A DNA stretch of 64,000 nt from Granulicella sp. L60 (GCF_009765825.1 NZ_LMUR01000015.1:119216-183215), one strand, 5' to 3'. Shown: positions 1-9,916, numbered from the stretch's first letter. Program-made: numbers and translations. The notes: generated by a model from the letters alone, not told the origin.

Positions 1-754
1 GACCGGAAGAGTCATCGAGTAATCGATTTCCAGAAGCCCTCACCGGCCCACCTTGAGACGTGCCCACCCCCATGACAAGAATGTCATCCTTATCCGTGTT
101 CCGTGCTGTGAACTGCCTAAACGCAGCGATTGCGTGCGGTTCGATTCCATCTGTTACGAATAAAATTGTCCCAGGAATAGTCTCGTCTTTCAGAAAATCC
201 TCGATAGTATGAAGAGCCTTCGCGCTATCTTTCCCTTGGCCCGGCATCAATGAAGTCGTGAGTGAATCCAGATAGAGATCGAAGAGCGAGTTGTCCATCG
301 TAAACGGAAGAACCATGTGTGTCGTTCCGGAGTACACAAACAAAGCGGTACGTGCTCCGTTACGAACCTTTAGCAAATCGCGTAATTTCAACTTCGCACG
401 CTCGATCCGTGTTGGGTCGAGATCGATTGCATCCATCGTTTGAGAGAGATCCAGTGCTATGACTAGCGGCGCTTTGTCCTCTGTAAAAGGCGGCTGCTCC
501 CGCCTCCAGGTCGGCCCAGCAAGTGCGATGGCTCCGAGAGCGATCAATAGGCAGATCATGTGGATGGGCCGCAATCGCCATCTTCTTCCAGGTGAGACGA
601 TCAGATGGTCTAACAGCGCGGGATCGATGTAACGCTTCCAGCGCGCTCGAACGTTGTGGCGAAGATGGAACGACAGATAGATCAACGGAATGGACGATAA
701 AAGCCATAGCCACTTCGGCTGTATAAAATGCAGAGCAGCCCACCAACTCCTCAC
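1..754 (-). CDS. VWA-domain membrane protein (BatB-like), 3' end cut by window
   Basis: Reading the minus strand from a GTG at 754 gives an open frame to the window edge (251 codons, C-terminus missing). Two hydrophobic stretches (about residues 14-28 and 64-80) are followed by a von Willebrand factor A domain with a MIDAS-like motif D-L-S-Q-T at about residues 102-106 and a later FVTDG strand. The usual MIDAS third residue is Ser; here it is Thr. The start overlaps the stop of the upstream VWA gene as GTGA, so translational coupling is likely. It is the last visible gene of the MoxR/DUF58/VWA operon. Such proteins are thought to work with a MoxR ATPase in envelope or periplasmic complex assembly; that role is inferred from family and context. 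Confidence 0.85.
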   Translation of the reverse strand, partial: MRSWWAALHFIQPKWLWLLSSIPLIYLSFHLRHNVRARWKRYIDPALLDHLIVSPGRRWRLRPIHMICLLIALGAIALAGPTWRREQPPFTEDKAPLVIALDLSQTMDAIDLDPTRIERAKLKLRDLLKVRNGARTALFVYSGTTHMVLPFTMDNSLFDLYLDSLTTSLMPGQGKDSAKALHTIEDFLKDETIPGTILFVTDGIEPHAIAAFRQFTARNTDKDDILVMGVGTSQGGPVRASGNRLLDDSSG

Positions 755-1794
755 AAGTGCACCTTGAGAATCGAAGACGCGGATACTTCATCGGGCAGCC
801 GTTCATGGTTGGTAAAAATACGTACCATAAAGCTCGCGATTACCATCACGACGTGATAGCCAGTTAGCAGGAGTACTGCCGCCCCCAGTGGAATCATGAA
901 GAGTTCGCTCTTTGGTTGATAGCTAAGCATTCTAAAATTTTGTGGTGTGATGGCGTCAAGCGTCGTATATGCTTTTTCAAGTTCACCACGGTTTTCACTG
1001 TGAAATAGCTGACCGCCTGTAGCCTTTGCAATGCCCCCGAGTGCTGCGTAGTCCACCTTGTACTCCCCGGCAGCGTGTGGGTCACCGATGCCGACTACGT
1101 GAATCGTGATGCCGCGTTGACTTGCAATCTCGGCAGCTTTCAGGGGTGGCATGCGGCTTCCGGTGTCGTTGCCGTCAGTCAGCAGGATCATGACACGCTG
1201 TTTTGCATCGCTATTATCAAACTGTTTTATCGCTAGGCCAATCGCATCGCCAATCATCGTCTGGGGTCCAGCCATCCCTACATCTATCTGTTTAAGGATC
1301 TTGATGCAGGCATCATGGTCGAGCGTAAAAGGAGTTACTGGAAAGGCTGCTTGACCAAAAACGATCAGGCCAATGCGATCATTCTTGCGCTTCTGAATGA
1401 AATCAGTCACAACCTGCTTTACGGCATCAACTCGTCTCAAACGCTTACCATCAGTGGAGTGGAAGTCACTCGTCTCCATCGACTGGGAGATATCCAACGC
1501 AATCATGACATCTCTTCCCGGTTGGATCTTCTGGATCGGAGGCTCTACCCTCTGCGGTCTCGCCAGAGCTACGACAATCAGACCCCAGCAGACAGGAGCA
1601 AGAATCTTTTGCAGCCAGTTGGTCTTGATAATTACAGCACCTGCCTGTGGCGTGATGCCGATTGCTGAACTGATGTAAGAGAAAAAACTCAATCTCAGGG
1701 AGTCTTGCTCTTCTTTATAGGGAGGCAACAACCAGTACACGAGTAACGGGAGCGGTAGTATCGCGAGTATCCAGGGGTATTCAAGCCTGTACAC
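751..1794 (-). CDS. VWA-domain membrane protein (BatA-like)
   Basis: A 347-residue protein with a hydrophobic N-terminal segment (residues 7-24), a second one at about 63-80, a VWA domain and a C-terminal membrane helix at about residues 300-325. This is the classic BatA/Aerotolerance layout. The MIDAS motif D-I-S-Q-S (101-105) is intact, as is the downstream LLTDGND strand, so metal-dependent ligand binding should be possible. It starts at a GTG preceded by GGAGG with 4 bp spacing, overlaps the DUF4381 gene by 14 bp, and overlaps the next VWA gene by 4 bp. The VWA domain would sit outside the cytoplasmic membrane. No specific ligand can be named from sequence. Confidence 0.88.
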   Translation of the reverse strand: MYRLEYPWILAILPLPLLVYWLLPPYKEEQDSLRLSFFSYISSAIGITPQAGAVIIKTNWLQKILAPVCWGLIVVALARPQRVEPPIQKIQPGRDVMIALDISQSMETSDFHSTDGKRLRRVDAVKQVVTDFIQKRKNDRIGLIVFGQAAFPVTPFTLDHDACIKILKQIDVGMAGPQTMIGDAIGLAIKQFDNSDAKQRVMILLTDGNDTGSRMPPLKAAEIASQRGITIHVVGIGDPHAAGEYKVDYAALGGIAKATGGQLFHSENRGELEKAYTTLDAITPQNFRMLSYQPKSELFMIPLGAAVLLLTGYHVVMVIASFMVRIFTNHERLPDEVSASSILKVHL

Positions 1795-2239
1795 GATGCC
1801 TCCGAATCCACTCGGCGACAGAAGTTCTCAGTACCTGTTCCTCTTCTGTCGATGCTGTGCTTTTTTGAAAGGCCATCTCCTCAATGCGATTGCACGGCGC
1901 GCTTTGAAAAAGATTGCGTCCCACCGCCTTATCAAGAAACCTAAGCCATGCATCCCCGCTGAGTGAGGCGACCTTATCTCGTGGCCATGCACAAAGCGCA
2001 GTTCGCTTGAGCAGGGCAGAGAACTGCCTCGGCGTCGCGGTGGCAAGCTCTCGTAGAGCTTCGCGCCGATAACGATCCTTGAACCATCCGTGAATCATGG
2101 AGCCGATAAGCCAGAGAAACGACAATCCCACGACTGCGAATAGTGCGTACCAGCCAATAGTTTGGGGAACCCAGGAGGGTGGTGCGGGCTGACAGTAATC
2201 GTGGAGATTTTCCAGAGCGGCATTAGGAGTTAGCTTCAT
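1781..2239 (-). CDS. DUF4381 family membrane protein
   Basis: About 152 residues with one strong membrane helix (about residues 27-48) followed by a basic, helical cytoplasmic region. The pattern and its position between DUF58 and VWA genes match DUF4381 proteins, which are routinely found in MoxR-DUF58-VWA operons. An ATG at 2239 is preferred because AGGAGG lies 5 bp upstream and the ATG shares one base with the DUF58 stop (TGATG). A TTG one codon earlier is possible but would be poorly spaced. The biochemical function is unknown; it is probably a membrane partner of the neighbouring VWA proteins. Confidence 0.8.
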   Translation of the reverse strand: MKLTPNAALENLHDYCQPAPPSWVPQTIGWYALFAVVGLSFLWLIGSMIHGWFKDRYRREALRELATATPRQFSALLKRTALCAWPRDKVASLSGDAWLRFLDKAVGRNLFQSAPCNRIEEMAFQKSTASTEEEQVLRTSVAEWIRRHRVQA

Positions 2240-3168
2240 CAAATCCTCCTCCGAATGGATGCTATGTCGCCAAGAAGATGACGCAGTTGCATCGCCACAT
2301 CCTCCACAGTGCTGATTGGCAGCACAGGCGTACCGATCTCCTTATGCCAGGAGAGTATCGACTGGATGCGTTTATCGGATGCATCGAGTATGCTATTGCG
2401 GATCTTCTCTTGCCCCAGCAGAAGCTCAACCTGAAGTTGACCATTACTCACCACAAGTTGCTCCGCCGCGGGGAGCTTCACGGCCAACGCATCATAGATC
2501 AGGCAGCATATAACATCGTTTGATTGTGAGAGATTCATAAGAAGATCTCTCGTCTTCTGGTCTGCACCATCGAAATCACTGGCGATGATAATAAGCGCAT
2601 CATGTCGGCACGTTCGCGCGACTGCCTCAATGACTTCGTTCAGGCGATCTGGTTGTGAAGGTACGGTCAAATCACCACGGAGCTGGCGGTTTTGTTGCGA
2701 GATTCGATCCAGAACTCTCAACACATTTGCACGGCTGCGATGCATGCGAACTTCTTCTGCCTTCTCGTCGTTAAAGACGAAAGCTCCGATGCGGTCACCC
2801 TGTTGAAAGACGCGCCATGCAGCCAATGCAGCAATCTCAGCTGCAACCACGGACTTCATCGATACGCGACTACCGAAGAACATATTGATTCTTTGATCGA
2901 CAACCAACATGGTTGGGCGATCGCGCTCTTCGGAATAGACTCGAACAAAAGGCTTCTGCATGCGAGCCGTTACACGCCAATCGATACTGCGAACATCGTC
3001 ACCAGAGACATAATTACGCATCTCCTCAAAGTCAAGGCCGCGTCCGCGCACATGAGAGGACCGTCTGCCAAACAGCAGACTATGCACCGGCTGGGTGTGC
3101 ATCAGCGTGAAGCCTCTCGCCTTGAACTGCAATGCAATCAGCGAATCAAGTTCCGCATAAGCTCCCAT
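2239..3168 (-). CDS. DUF58 domain protein
   Basis: A 309-residue soluble protein with the DUF58 signature in residues about 40-85: a GRGLDFEEMR segment, then GDDVRSIDWRVTAR and a YSEERD strand. The C-terminal half has a degenerate VWA-like fold (MLVVDQ ... LIIIASDFD). The ATG has GAGGAT about 7 bp upstream and lies 15 bp behind the moxR stop. DUF58 proteins nearly always accompany MoxR ATPases and are proposed to be their adaptors or clients. No enzymatic motif is visible. Confidence 0.9.
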   Translation of the reverse strand: MGAYAELDSLIALQFKARGFTLMHTQPVHSLLFGRRSSHVRGRGLDFEEMRNYVSGDDVRSIDWRVTARMQKPFVRVYSEERDRPTMLVVDQRINMFFGSRVSMKSVVAAEIAALAAWRVFQQGDRIGAFVFNDEKAEEVRMHRSRANVLRVLDRISQQNRQLRGDLTVPSQPDRLNEVIEAVARTCRHDALIIIASDFDGADQKTRDLLMNLSQSNDVICCLIYDALAVKLPAAEQLVVSNGQLQVELLLGQEKIRNSILDASDKRIQSILSWHKEIGTPVLPISTVEDVAMQLRHLLGDIASIRRRI

Positions 3169-3183
3169 AGTAAGATCCTCTGC

Positions 3184-4170
3184 TCACGCAACAGCAACTA
3201 ATTCAACAACCTTGCTGATTACCTGATCTGCTTTAACACCACCCGCCTGCGCGTCGTAGCTGAGCAGCAGACGATGACGAAGCACATCGTGAACAATCGC
3301 TTGCACATCGTCCGGACGTACATAGTCTCGTCCTTTAAGCCACGCATAGGCACGCGAACACTTATCGAGACCGATTGTTCCGCGCGGACTCGCCCCAATC
3401 TGGATCCACTTTCTAAGTTCCTTATCGTATCGCTCGGGATACCGTGTCGCCTCAATCAGCGCAACGATATAGTCTTCGACTGCAGTAGCCATCTGTATGT
3501 CATGGACCTCCTTGCGAGCAGCAAATATCACATCTTGCTGAACACGCTGTATCGCCGATGATGAAGTCGCGGCTACGGTACTGTCGCTAGCCTGTTCTTC
3601 TCCCCGAACCAGCAGCATAATATTGCGTTCCGATCTCTCCTCTGGATAATCGACGTAGACATGCATCAGGAAACGATCAAGCTGCGCCTCGGGAAGAGGA
3701 TAGGTGCCCTCCTGTTCGATCGGGTTTTGTGTCGCCATCACAAGAAAGAGAGGAGGCAGGGCATGGGTCTTACCTGCCACGGTTACTTGGCGCTCCTCCA
3801 TCGCCTCAAGCAGCGCCGACTGCACCTTTGCCGGAGCGCGATTGATCTCGTCTGCAAGGACAAGATTGTTGAACACCGGACCAGGCTGGAAGCGGAACTC
3901 GCCCTTACCTTCAGCGCTGTAGTAAATCTCCGATCCCGTGATATCGGAAGGAAGAAGATCAGGAGTGAACTGAATGCGAGATAAGCCAGCGTCTAAAAAG
4001 TGAGACATTTTTTTGATAGCGCGAGTTTTAGCAAGCCCAGGAAGACCTTCTACGAGAAGATGCCCGTTTGCGAGGAGACCTAGAATGAGCCGCTCGATCA
4101 TCCCTTGTTGACCGAGGACAGTTTCTCCGACCTGTTTCTGCAGATCGAGTAGAGAATCACGCACCGTCAT
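3184..4170 (-). CDS. moxR: MoxR-family AAA+ ATPase
   Basis: A 328-residue AAA+ ATPase. Walker A GLPGLAKT is at residues 42-49 and Walker B VLADEIN at about 104-110. The sensor region MATQNPIEQEGTYPLPEAQLDRF is typical of MoxR proteins (shown here as a description of the region near residues 150-172). A much longer open frame exists upstream to 4491, but the ATG at 4170 has AGGTGG 6 bp before it and gives the normal family length; the upstream extension shows no family resemblance. It is the first gene of the operon, divergent from the arylsulfatase with a 272-bp gap. MoxR ATPases act as chaperone-like remodelers for VWA/DUF58 partners; the actual client here is unknown. Confidence 0.92.
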   Translation of the reverse strand: MTVRDSLLDLQKQVGETVLGQQGMIERLILGLLANGHLLVEGLPGLAKTRAIKKMSHFLDAGLSRIQFTPDLLPSDITGSEIYYSAEGKGEFRFQPGPVFNNLVLADEINRAPAKVQSALLEAMEERQVTVAGKTHALPPLFLVMATQNPIEQEGTYPLPEAQLDRFLMHVYVDYPEERSERNIMLLVRGEEQASDSTVAATSSSAIQRVQQDVIFAARKEVHDIQMATAVEDYIVALIEATRYPERYDKELRKWIQIGASPRGTIGLDKCSRAYAWLKGRDYVRPDDVQAIVHDVLRHRLLLSYDAQAGGVKADQVISKVVELVAVA

Positions 4171-4442
4171 TTCCAGCCACCTGTTCCTTCGCCCTGTTGT
4201 CTCTACCAGTACCTTGGTCTTGTGCTGGCGGTCAGAATACAGACCGAATCGCCCTCCTGTGACTGCTATATATGACAGGTCAAGAGGTCCCGCATAACGC
4301 GCCTGCCAAGCGACTGGCCCCGAGGTCTGGACCCGACATAGAGATCTGATTTTTCTCGTCGAGGACTGTAAGTCTTGCCAGTTTCCAGCCGGTTCGTTGT
4401 CCCTGATAGTCATAGCGAGAAACAACGCGCAAAGGAGCCACC

Positions 4443-6056
4443 ATGTTTTTAGCGCCTTGGAAGTTGCGGTCACTGACGAACAGCAGACCATTTCACAGAA
4501 AGATGTTCTGCTGTCTCGTATTTACGGTAGCTGCATTGTTGACGTACGCCGCTCAAGCACAAGGAAAGAAGCCAAATATTCTCGTCATCTTTGGTGACGA
4601 CATCGGCCAGGCAAACATCAGCCGCTACACGCACGGCCTGGTGGGCTATTCGACACCGCGTATTGATAGCATCGGCGAAGAGGGCATCACCTTCACGGAC
4701 TACTATGCAGAGAACAGCTGCACGGCAGGCCGGTCGTCATTTATCACCGGGCAATCGCCTGTTCGTACGGGGTTGAGCAAAGTCGGCGTTCCTGGCGCTC
4801 CGGTCGGCCTGCAGAAGCGGGACATCACGATAGCTCAGGCATTGAAGCCTCTCGGATATGCCACAGCACAATTCGGCAAGAACCATCTTGGCGATAAAGA
4901 TGAGTATCTGCCGACAAACCACGGATTCGATGAGTTCTTCGGCAATCTTTATCACCTGAACGCCGAGCAGGAGCCAGAGATGCCTTATTGGCCTAAAGAG
5001 GACCCTGCGTTCCTTAAGGTCTATAACCCGCGGGGAGTAATCCACTCCTATGCTGACGGCAAGATCGAAGACACGGGACCACTAAATATCAAACGGATGG
5101 AGACTATCGACGACGAGACTTCTGACCGCGCAGTTGCATACATGGGAGAACAGGTAAAGGCGAGCAAACCCTTCTTCGTTTGGATGAACTTCACCAGGAT
5201 GCATATCTATACCCATGTTCGTCCGGAGTACAGAGGCAAGAGCGGTATGCCCGGTAACGAGTATGCAGACGGCATGTGGGAACACGACCAGGACGTAGGC
5301 AAGATGTTGAAGGCCGTCGACGACCTCGGCATCAAAGACAACACCATCGTGATCTACACCACGGACAACGGGCCGAACCAGTTCTCGTGGCCGGATGCGG
5401 CAACGACGCCGTTCCGCAGCGAGAAGGATTCAAACTGGGAAGGCGCATTCCGCGTCCCTGCGATGATCCGTTGGCCAGGCCATATCAAAGCCAACCAGTG
5501 GTCGAACGAAATCGTCTCCGGTCAGGACTGGTTTCCAACTCTGCTCGCCGCAGCCGGCGATACGAGCATTACAGAGAGATTGTTGAAGGGAACTGGACCA
5601 GGTGGTATGGAGCACAAGGTCCATCTGGATGGTTACAACATCCTTCCCTATCTCGAGGGAAAAGAGGAGCATTCGCCGCGTAAAACCTTCTACTACTTCG
5701 ATGACGACGGTCAAATGGTGGCCATTCGATTCGGCAACTGGAAGGTGAATTTTTGCGAACAGCGGGCGCCGGGAGGCTTCGCGGTTTGGATGGAGCCCTT
5801 CGTGTGCACCAGGGCAACCGGAGTCTTCAATCTGCGAATGGATCCATATGAACGCGCCGATACCGTATCGGATCAATATTACGACTGGGTAGTTCATAAC
5901 ATATATCTAGGCGTGCAGGCGCAGATGCTTGCAGGCGAGTTTATTGCAACGTTCAAGGAGTATCCGCCGAGCCAGCCTCCTGCGAGCTTCACGATCGACC
6001 CCGATGCAATCGTAAAAGAAGCCAAGGAAGCCGCAGCGGCTCGCCAGAAGAAGTGA
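4443..6056 (+). CDS. Arylsulfatase, formylglycine-dependent, exported
   Basis: A 537-residue sulfatase-family hydrolase. An N-terminal hydrophobic segment ending AAQAQ (about residue 40) looks like a signal peptide. KPNILVIFGDD starts the alkaline-phosphatase-like fold, with the two metal-binding Asp residues. C-T-A-G-R (residues 93-97) matches the C-x-[PA]-x-R motif whose Cys is converted to formylglycine. A second metal site TTDNGPN lies near residue 306. The start ATG has AGGAG 6 bp upstream. It cleaves sulfate esters in the periplasm or outside the cell; the substrate cannot be told. A formylglycine-generating enzyme is needed and is not in this window. Confidence 0.93.
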   Translation: MFLAPWKLRSLTNSRPFHRKMFCCLVFTVAALLTYAAQAQGKKPNILVIFGDDIGQANISRYTHGLVGYSTPRIDSIGEEGITFTDYYAENSCTAGRSSFITGQSPVRTGLSKVGVPGAPVGLQKRDITIAQALKPLGYATAQFGKNHLGDKDEYLPTNHGFDEFFGNLYHLNAEQEPEMPYWPKEDPAFLKVYNPRGVIHSYADGKIEDTGPLNIKRMETIDDETSDRAVAYMGEQVKASKPFFVWMNFTRMHIYTHVRPEYRGKSGMPGNEYADGMWEHDQDVGKMLKAVDDLGIKDNTIVIYTTDNGPNQFSWPDAATTPFRSEKDSNWEGAFRVPAMIRWPGHIKANQWSNEIVSGQDWFPTLLAAAGDTSITERLLKGTGPGGMEHKVHLDGYNILPYLEGKEEHSPRKTFYYFDDDGQMVAIRFGNWKVNFCEQRAPGGFAVWMEPFVCTRATGVFNLRMDPYERADTVSDQYYDWVVHNIYLGVQAQMLAGEFIATFKEYPPSQPPASFTIDPDAIVKEAKEAAAARQKK

Positions 6057-6095
6057 TCGATGAAGGAGTAGTAGATACAGAATAAAACTAGCTCA

Positions 6096-6123
6096 ACCGG
6101 GCTCACCTGAAAATGAGCCCGGT
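6096..6123 (+). other. Perfect 10-bp stem-loop between sulfatase and the next gene
   Basis: ACCGGGCTCA and TGAGCCCGGT flank an 8-base loop, 39 bases after the sulfatase stop and just ahead of the ribosome-binding site of the next gene. There is no U-tract after it, so it is not a standard intrinsic terminator. It could be an mRNA-stabilising or processing hairpin; that is inference. Confidence 0.6.
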
Positions 6124-6143
6124 CGAACCGTCCGAGGAGCAAC

Positions 6144-8732
6144 ATGACGAGGGTGATAACTGTCCCTGCTTCCCCTCGAATCCGTAACAATAAAGCGCCG
6201 CAACGGCGTAATATCATGACCGTGCGCTCTCAAAAACGTAGCAGCCCGAAATTATCGAGCATGCTGGGCACGTCCGCGTTTGCAGCCTTACTCTTCTGCT
6301 CTGGTGTAGCCGCCCTGGTCTATCAGGTTCTCTGGATCAAGCAACTCTCGCTCGTCGTTGGTGTCGAAGTCTATTCAATATCCATCGCCGTAAGCGCCTT
6401 CTTTGCCGGCCTCGCATTAGGAGGCTTCTTAATCGCACGCCGCGCTGACCGGTTAAAAAATCCTCTCTTCACCTATGCCCTACTAGAAGCTGGTATTGCG
6501 CTACTCGGCGTCACCGCTACCTTATTGCTCGGACATGCAGCCCCGCTCTTCACCGCAATGCAAGCACATGTAGGACTTCTCGCCTGGATACTTCCGTTCC
6601 TGATAGTCGGCTTTCCTGCATTCCTCATGGGTGGAACCCTTCCCATCGCTCTCTGCTCTCGATCTATGGCATCAGGCGCAGCAGCCCGCACCGGAGGTCT
6701 CATCTACGCCATGAACACCTTCGGAGGAATCGCCGGCATCCTCGCGTGTTCCTTCATTTTCCTTCCCCAATTTGGCGTCATAGGCACCGGATTCGCCGCC
6801 GCCTCCCTCAATCTAATAGCCGCTGTTATCGCGCTCGTTATGAGTCGCACCCCACGAAACACATCAGCCATTTCTCCGTCGATCCAGCAAAGTGATCTCC
6901 CCCGCCAGGCAACCCTCGCTATCGTCTTGTACTCATTAGCTGGCGGCATCGCGCTCGGCTACGAGGTCATCTGGTCACAAGCCATCGTCCAATTCATAAC
7001 CACAAGAAGCTTCGCATTTTCTATTGTCTTAGCAACGTATCTCGCAGGCCTCGCGCTAGGGAGCTGGCTCTACGCTCGCTACGCCGATAAGATCACCAAC
7101 CCTTGGGGAACGTTCGGTCTCCTCATCGCTGCCGCAGGCATGGTCGCGTTATTAGAAATAGCTTGCCTAGGAATCTGGCAGCTCCGAATCCAAGCCACCA
7201 TCGGCGAACTTGCCTTCAGCATCTTCGGAAATCAGTTCGCCAGAATGTGTTCTCGCTTTCTCGTCGCCGCTATCGGCATCGTATTTCTTCCGACGTTACT
7301 TCTCGGCGCAGCATTTCCCGCAGCACTCCGGCTCATCTTGGGAAAGAATCGAATCGGTCGCGACATCGGCATCGTCCTCGCGCTCAATACTGCTGGAGGT
7401 ATCGCAGGAACATTGCTCACAGGATTTATCCTCGTACCGAAACTTGGTCTTGTCAGGACCCTCGGCATTCTCGCTATCTCCGCAGGCGCAGTAGGAGTCA
7501 TCGCAGTTCTCCGTGGCCTTCGAGACGACAAACGAATGACCTGGATGGCAATCACAATCAGCGTCGCAGCGCTCGTCATCGTAATTGTAACTCCCACAGA
7601 TCGACTTGCTCGACTGCTCACAACAACGCGTGGCGGCGGCAAGCTAATCTCTTACGAAGAGAGCGAAGCCGGCACAGTCGCTGTCGTACAACAGGGCACG
7701 GGCACCAATTCATTCAACAGGCTCTACGTCCATGGCATCTCGAACTCCGGAGACGCCATGCCATCGCTACGATACATGCGCCTTCAGGCCTTTTTACCTC
7801 TCATGCTCCATAACGGCATCTCCCATTCGGCGCTTGTCGTTGGATTTGGAACCGGCATCACCGCAGGCGCACTCTTGGAGTATCCACACCTTAGCCGTAG
7901 AGTCTGCGCCGAGCTTCTGCCCGCTGTCGTGAGCGCAGGGAAGTTCTTCCGTGGAAACTTCGGAGCCTCACATAATCCTGAACTTCAGATACGCATACGT
8001 GACGGCCGCCGCGAGTTGATGAGAAGCGCAGACCGATACGACCTGATCACGCTTGAACCACCCCCACCTTCAGCAGCCGGAGTCGTCAACCTCTATTCAC
8101 GAGACTTCTACCAACTTGCAGCGAAACGACTCGAGCCGAACGGAATCTTTGCGCAATGGCTGCCTATCGCCACACAGAACGACGAAGACACACGTTCCCT
8201 CGTTCGAAGTTTTCTGGATGTCTTTCCAACCGCGACTCTGTGGACGACTGAATTGCACGAGATGCTGCTGATCGGTTCACTTGCGCCGATGGAACTGAAT
8301 GTAGATAACATCTCTCAGAACTTCGAGCAGCCCTCCGTCAAGGCAGCTCTCGAAGAAGTCGGCATCTCATCGCCCGCCGCACTCCTCGCTACATGGGTCA
8401 CCGGCAGAGAAGGACTCGAACACTACGCAGATGGCGCACCTCCGGTGACAGACAATCGCCCTCGTATCGAATACTCCTCATGGGTTCGTCCAGACGAGAT
8501 CTCGCGCGTACTCCCTGAACTTCTCGCACTTAGAACAGAGCCTCCGCTGATCGGTGGCAACTTTGTTTTGTCGTCTTCTCTCTCGATAGAGCGGGAAAAC
8601 CTGATGACGTTCTACTCTGCCGGACTCGACGCCTACAAGGGTGATCGACAGGCCTGGGCGCACGATATCGGAGATGTTTTAAAGAAGGATCCCACCAATC
8701 CCTACTATCGATGGTCTGTCGGTGAAAAGTAA
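6144..8732 (+). CDS. Polytopic membrane / spermidine synthase-like fusion protein
   Basis: 862 residues. The first roughly 475 residues hold about a dozen hydrophobic segments in two similar halves (each opening with a Y-x-x-A/S-G-x-x-A-L-x-Y-E/Q-V-x-W type helix), resembling the MFS-like module of fused SpeE proteins. The C-terminal part is a polyamine aminopropyltransferase fold: a SAM-type loop VVGFGTGIT near residue 568, then IRDGRREL, DLITLEPPPPS and a FYQLAAKRLEPNGIFAQWLP segment. The ATG has GAGGAGC directly upstream. Whether it makes polyamines is not established for these fusions; the C-terminal half could act on another substrate. It follows the sulfatase in the same direction. Confidence 0.88.
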   Translation: MTRVITVPASPRIRNNKAPQRRNIMTVRSQKRSSPKLSSMLGTSAFAALLFCSGVAALVYQVLWIKQLSLVVGVEVYSISIAVSAFFAGLALGGFLIARRADRLKNPLFTYALLEAGIALLGVTATLLLGHAAPLFTAMQAHVGLLAWILPFLIVGFPAFLMGGTLPIALCSRSMASGAAARTGGLIYAMNTFGGIAGILACSFIFLPQFGVIGTGFAAASLNLIAAVIALVMSRTPRNTSAISPSIQQSDLPRQATLAIVLYSLAGGIALGYEVIWSQAIVQFITTRSFAFSIVLATYLAGLALGSWLYARYADKITNPWGTFGLLIAAAGMVALLEIACLGIWQLRIQATIGELAFSIFGNQFARMCSRFLVAAIGIVFLPTLLLGAAFPAALRLILGKNRIGRDIGIVLALNTAGGIAGTLLTGFILVPKLGLVRTLGILAISAGAVGVIAVLRGLRDDKRMTWMAITISVAALVIVIVTPTDRLARLLTTTRGGGKLISYEESEAGTVAVVQQGTGTNSFNRLYVHGISNSGDAMPSLRYMRLQAFLPLMLHNGISHSALVVGFGTGITAGALLEYPHLSRRVCAELLPAVVSAGKFFRGNFGASHNPELQIRIRDGRRELMRSADRYDLITLEPPPPSAAGVVNLYSRDFYQLAAKRLEPNGIFAQWLPIATQNDEDTRSLVRSFLDVFPTATLWTTELHEMLLIGSLAPMELNVDNISQNFEQPSVKAALEEVGISSPAALLATWVTGREGLEHYADGAPPVTDNRPRIEYSSWVRPDEISRVLPELLALRTEPPLIGGNFVLSSSLSIERENLMTFYSAGLDAYKGDRQAWAHDIGDVLKKDPTNPYYRWSVGEK

Positions 8733-9019
8733 TCGCCGCCGATGCCATGCGATCAGAACACCTTCTGTTACGAACGTCAATTTCCTGTCACTTCTGCCAG
8801 TTTCCCGGCTGTTATACATCGACTACTTTTGCTGCAGATAGCTCACGCTCGGTCTATAGAATCTCTCGGATAGTTTCGGCACATCGCTAACTATCGCCAT
8901 TTGGAGATCAGTTACATAACGAAGGATGTCTATGGATCGAAGTCTCATACCCACAGAGGCTTTCTGCAAGCTTTGTATCGTCGCTCGTTCTAAACAGAAA
9001 TACTCAAGAGGAATAGAAC

Positions 9020-9907
9020 ATGAATTCAGAACCCATAGAACTCAGATGTTCGTATTCAGAAGCTCGGGACATAGAGCGGTCTACACCACAGACGAAGCGA
9101 ACTTCGCCGAGGAAGACCTTTCAACATCTTCTTGTGGCCGCAGCGATAACCGGAGTCATTATCTTTACTCCAGTCGGATCGCAGGCGAAGGGCGGAAGAC
9201 AGATTGGCTCTCAGCCGCCCTCCGGAATCGATCCCCATGCAATCGACGCACTGAAGATGATGGGAACGTATCTGCGCACACTTCAATCGTTTCAAGTGGA
9301 AGCAGATCTCTCGACTGACGATGTGATGGATGACGGAGAGATTGTTCAATCGAGCAGCAGGGTGAATCTGCTTGCCGCGAAGCCGAATCGATTTCGTGTC
9401 GAGGTGACCGGAGACGATCCAAACCGGCTATACCTCTACGATGGCAAGAGCTTCACCATCTGGGGCCAGAACACGAACGACTATGCTACCGTGCCAGCTC
9501 CTCCCACCATCGCAGAGCTTATCGATAAGCTCACGGATCGATTCGATATCGATCTGCCCTTGGTTGATCTCTTCCGCTGGGGCGTGGATGAAGATGATAC
9601 GAAGAAGATTAAGACCGCGGTCGATATCGGTCTTAGCACCGTAGACGGGGTTACCTGCGAGCAGTATGCGTTTCATCAGGACGACATCGACTGGCAGATC
9701 TGGATTCAGCTCGGCCAGTATCCGCTACCGCGAAAGCTTGTTATCAGAACACTAACGGATGAAGCGAGGCCCCAGCATAGCGAGGTCCTTACTTGGAACC
9801 TCGCTCCCTCCTTCAACGACGCCGCATTTATATTCGATCCTCCACCCGACGCTCATCGAATTGCCATCGCAGACGCAAAGGCACAGTCCACGGAAAAAGG
9901 AAAATAG
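9020..9907 (+). CDS. DUF2092 family periplasmic protein
   Basis: 295 residues with an internal hydrophobic segment (about residues 36-52, ending at a GSQAKG cleavage-like site) behind a long polar N-terminus. The rest is beta-rich (e.g. FQVEADLSTDDV, NRFRVEVTGDD, LYLYDGKSFTIW, EVLTWNLAPSF) and matches the DUF2092 pattern, a LolA/LolB-like half-barrel fold. GAGGAA lies about 7 bp before the ATG. It is 9 bp upstream of a small exported protein gene, probably in one transcript. DUF2092 genes often lie near sulfatases and small exported proteins; the function is unknown, perhaps lipid or hydrophobic-ligand carrying. Confidence 0.82.
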   Translation: MNSEPIELRCSYSEARDIERSTPQTKRTSPRKTFQHLLVAAAITGVIIFTPVGSQAKGGRQIGSQPPSGIDPHAIDALKMMGTYLRTLQSFQVEADLSTDDVMDDGEIVQSSSRVNLLAAKPNRFRVEVTGDDPNRLYLYDGKSFTIWGQNTNDYATVPAPPTIAELIDKLTDRFDIDLPLVDLFRWGVDEDDTKKIKTAVDIGLSTVDGVTCEQYAFHQDDIDWQIWIQLGQYPLPRKLVIRTLTDEARPQHSEVLTWNLAPSFNDAAFIFDPPPDAHRIAIADAKAQSTEKGK

Positions 9908-9916
9908 GGGAGAGAT

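Noticed and set aside
360..806. A 148-codon minus-strand frame at the left edge
   Set aside because: A different phase of the truncated VWA gene; the correct phase starting at GTG 754 shows the MIDAS motif and membrane helices.
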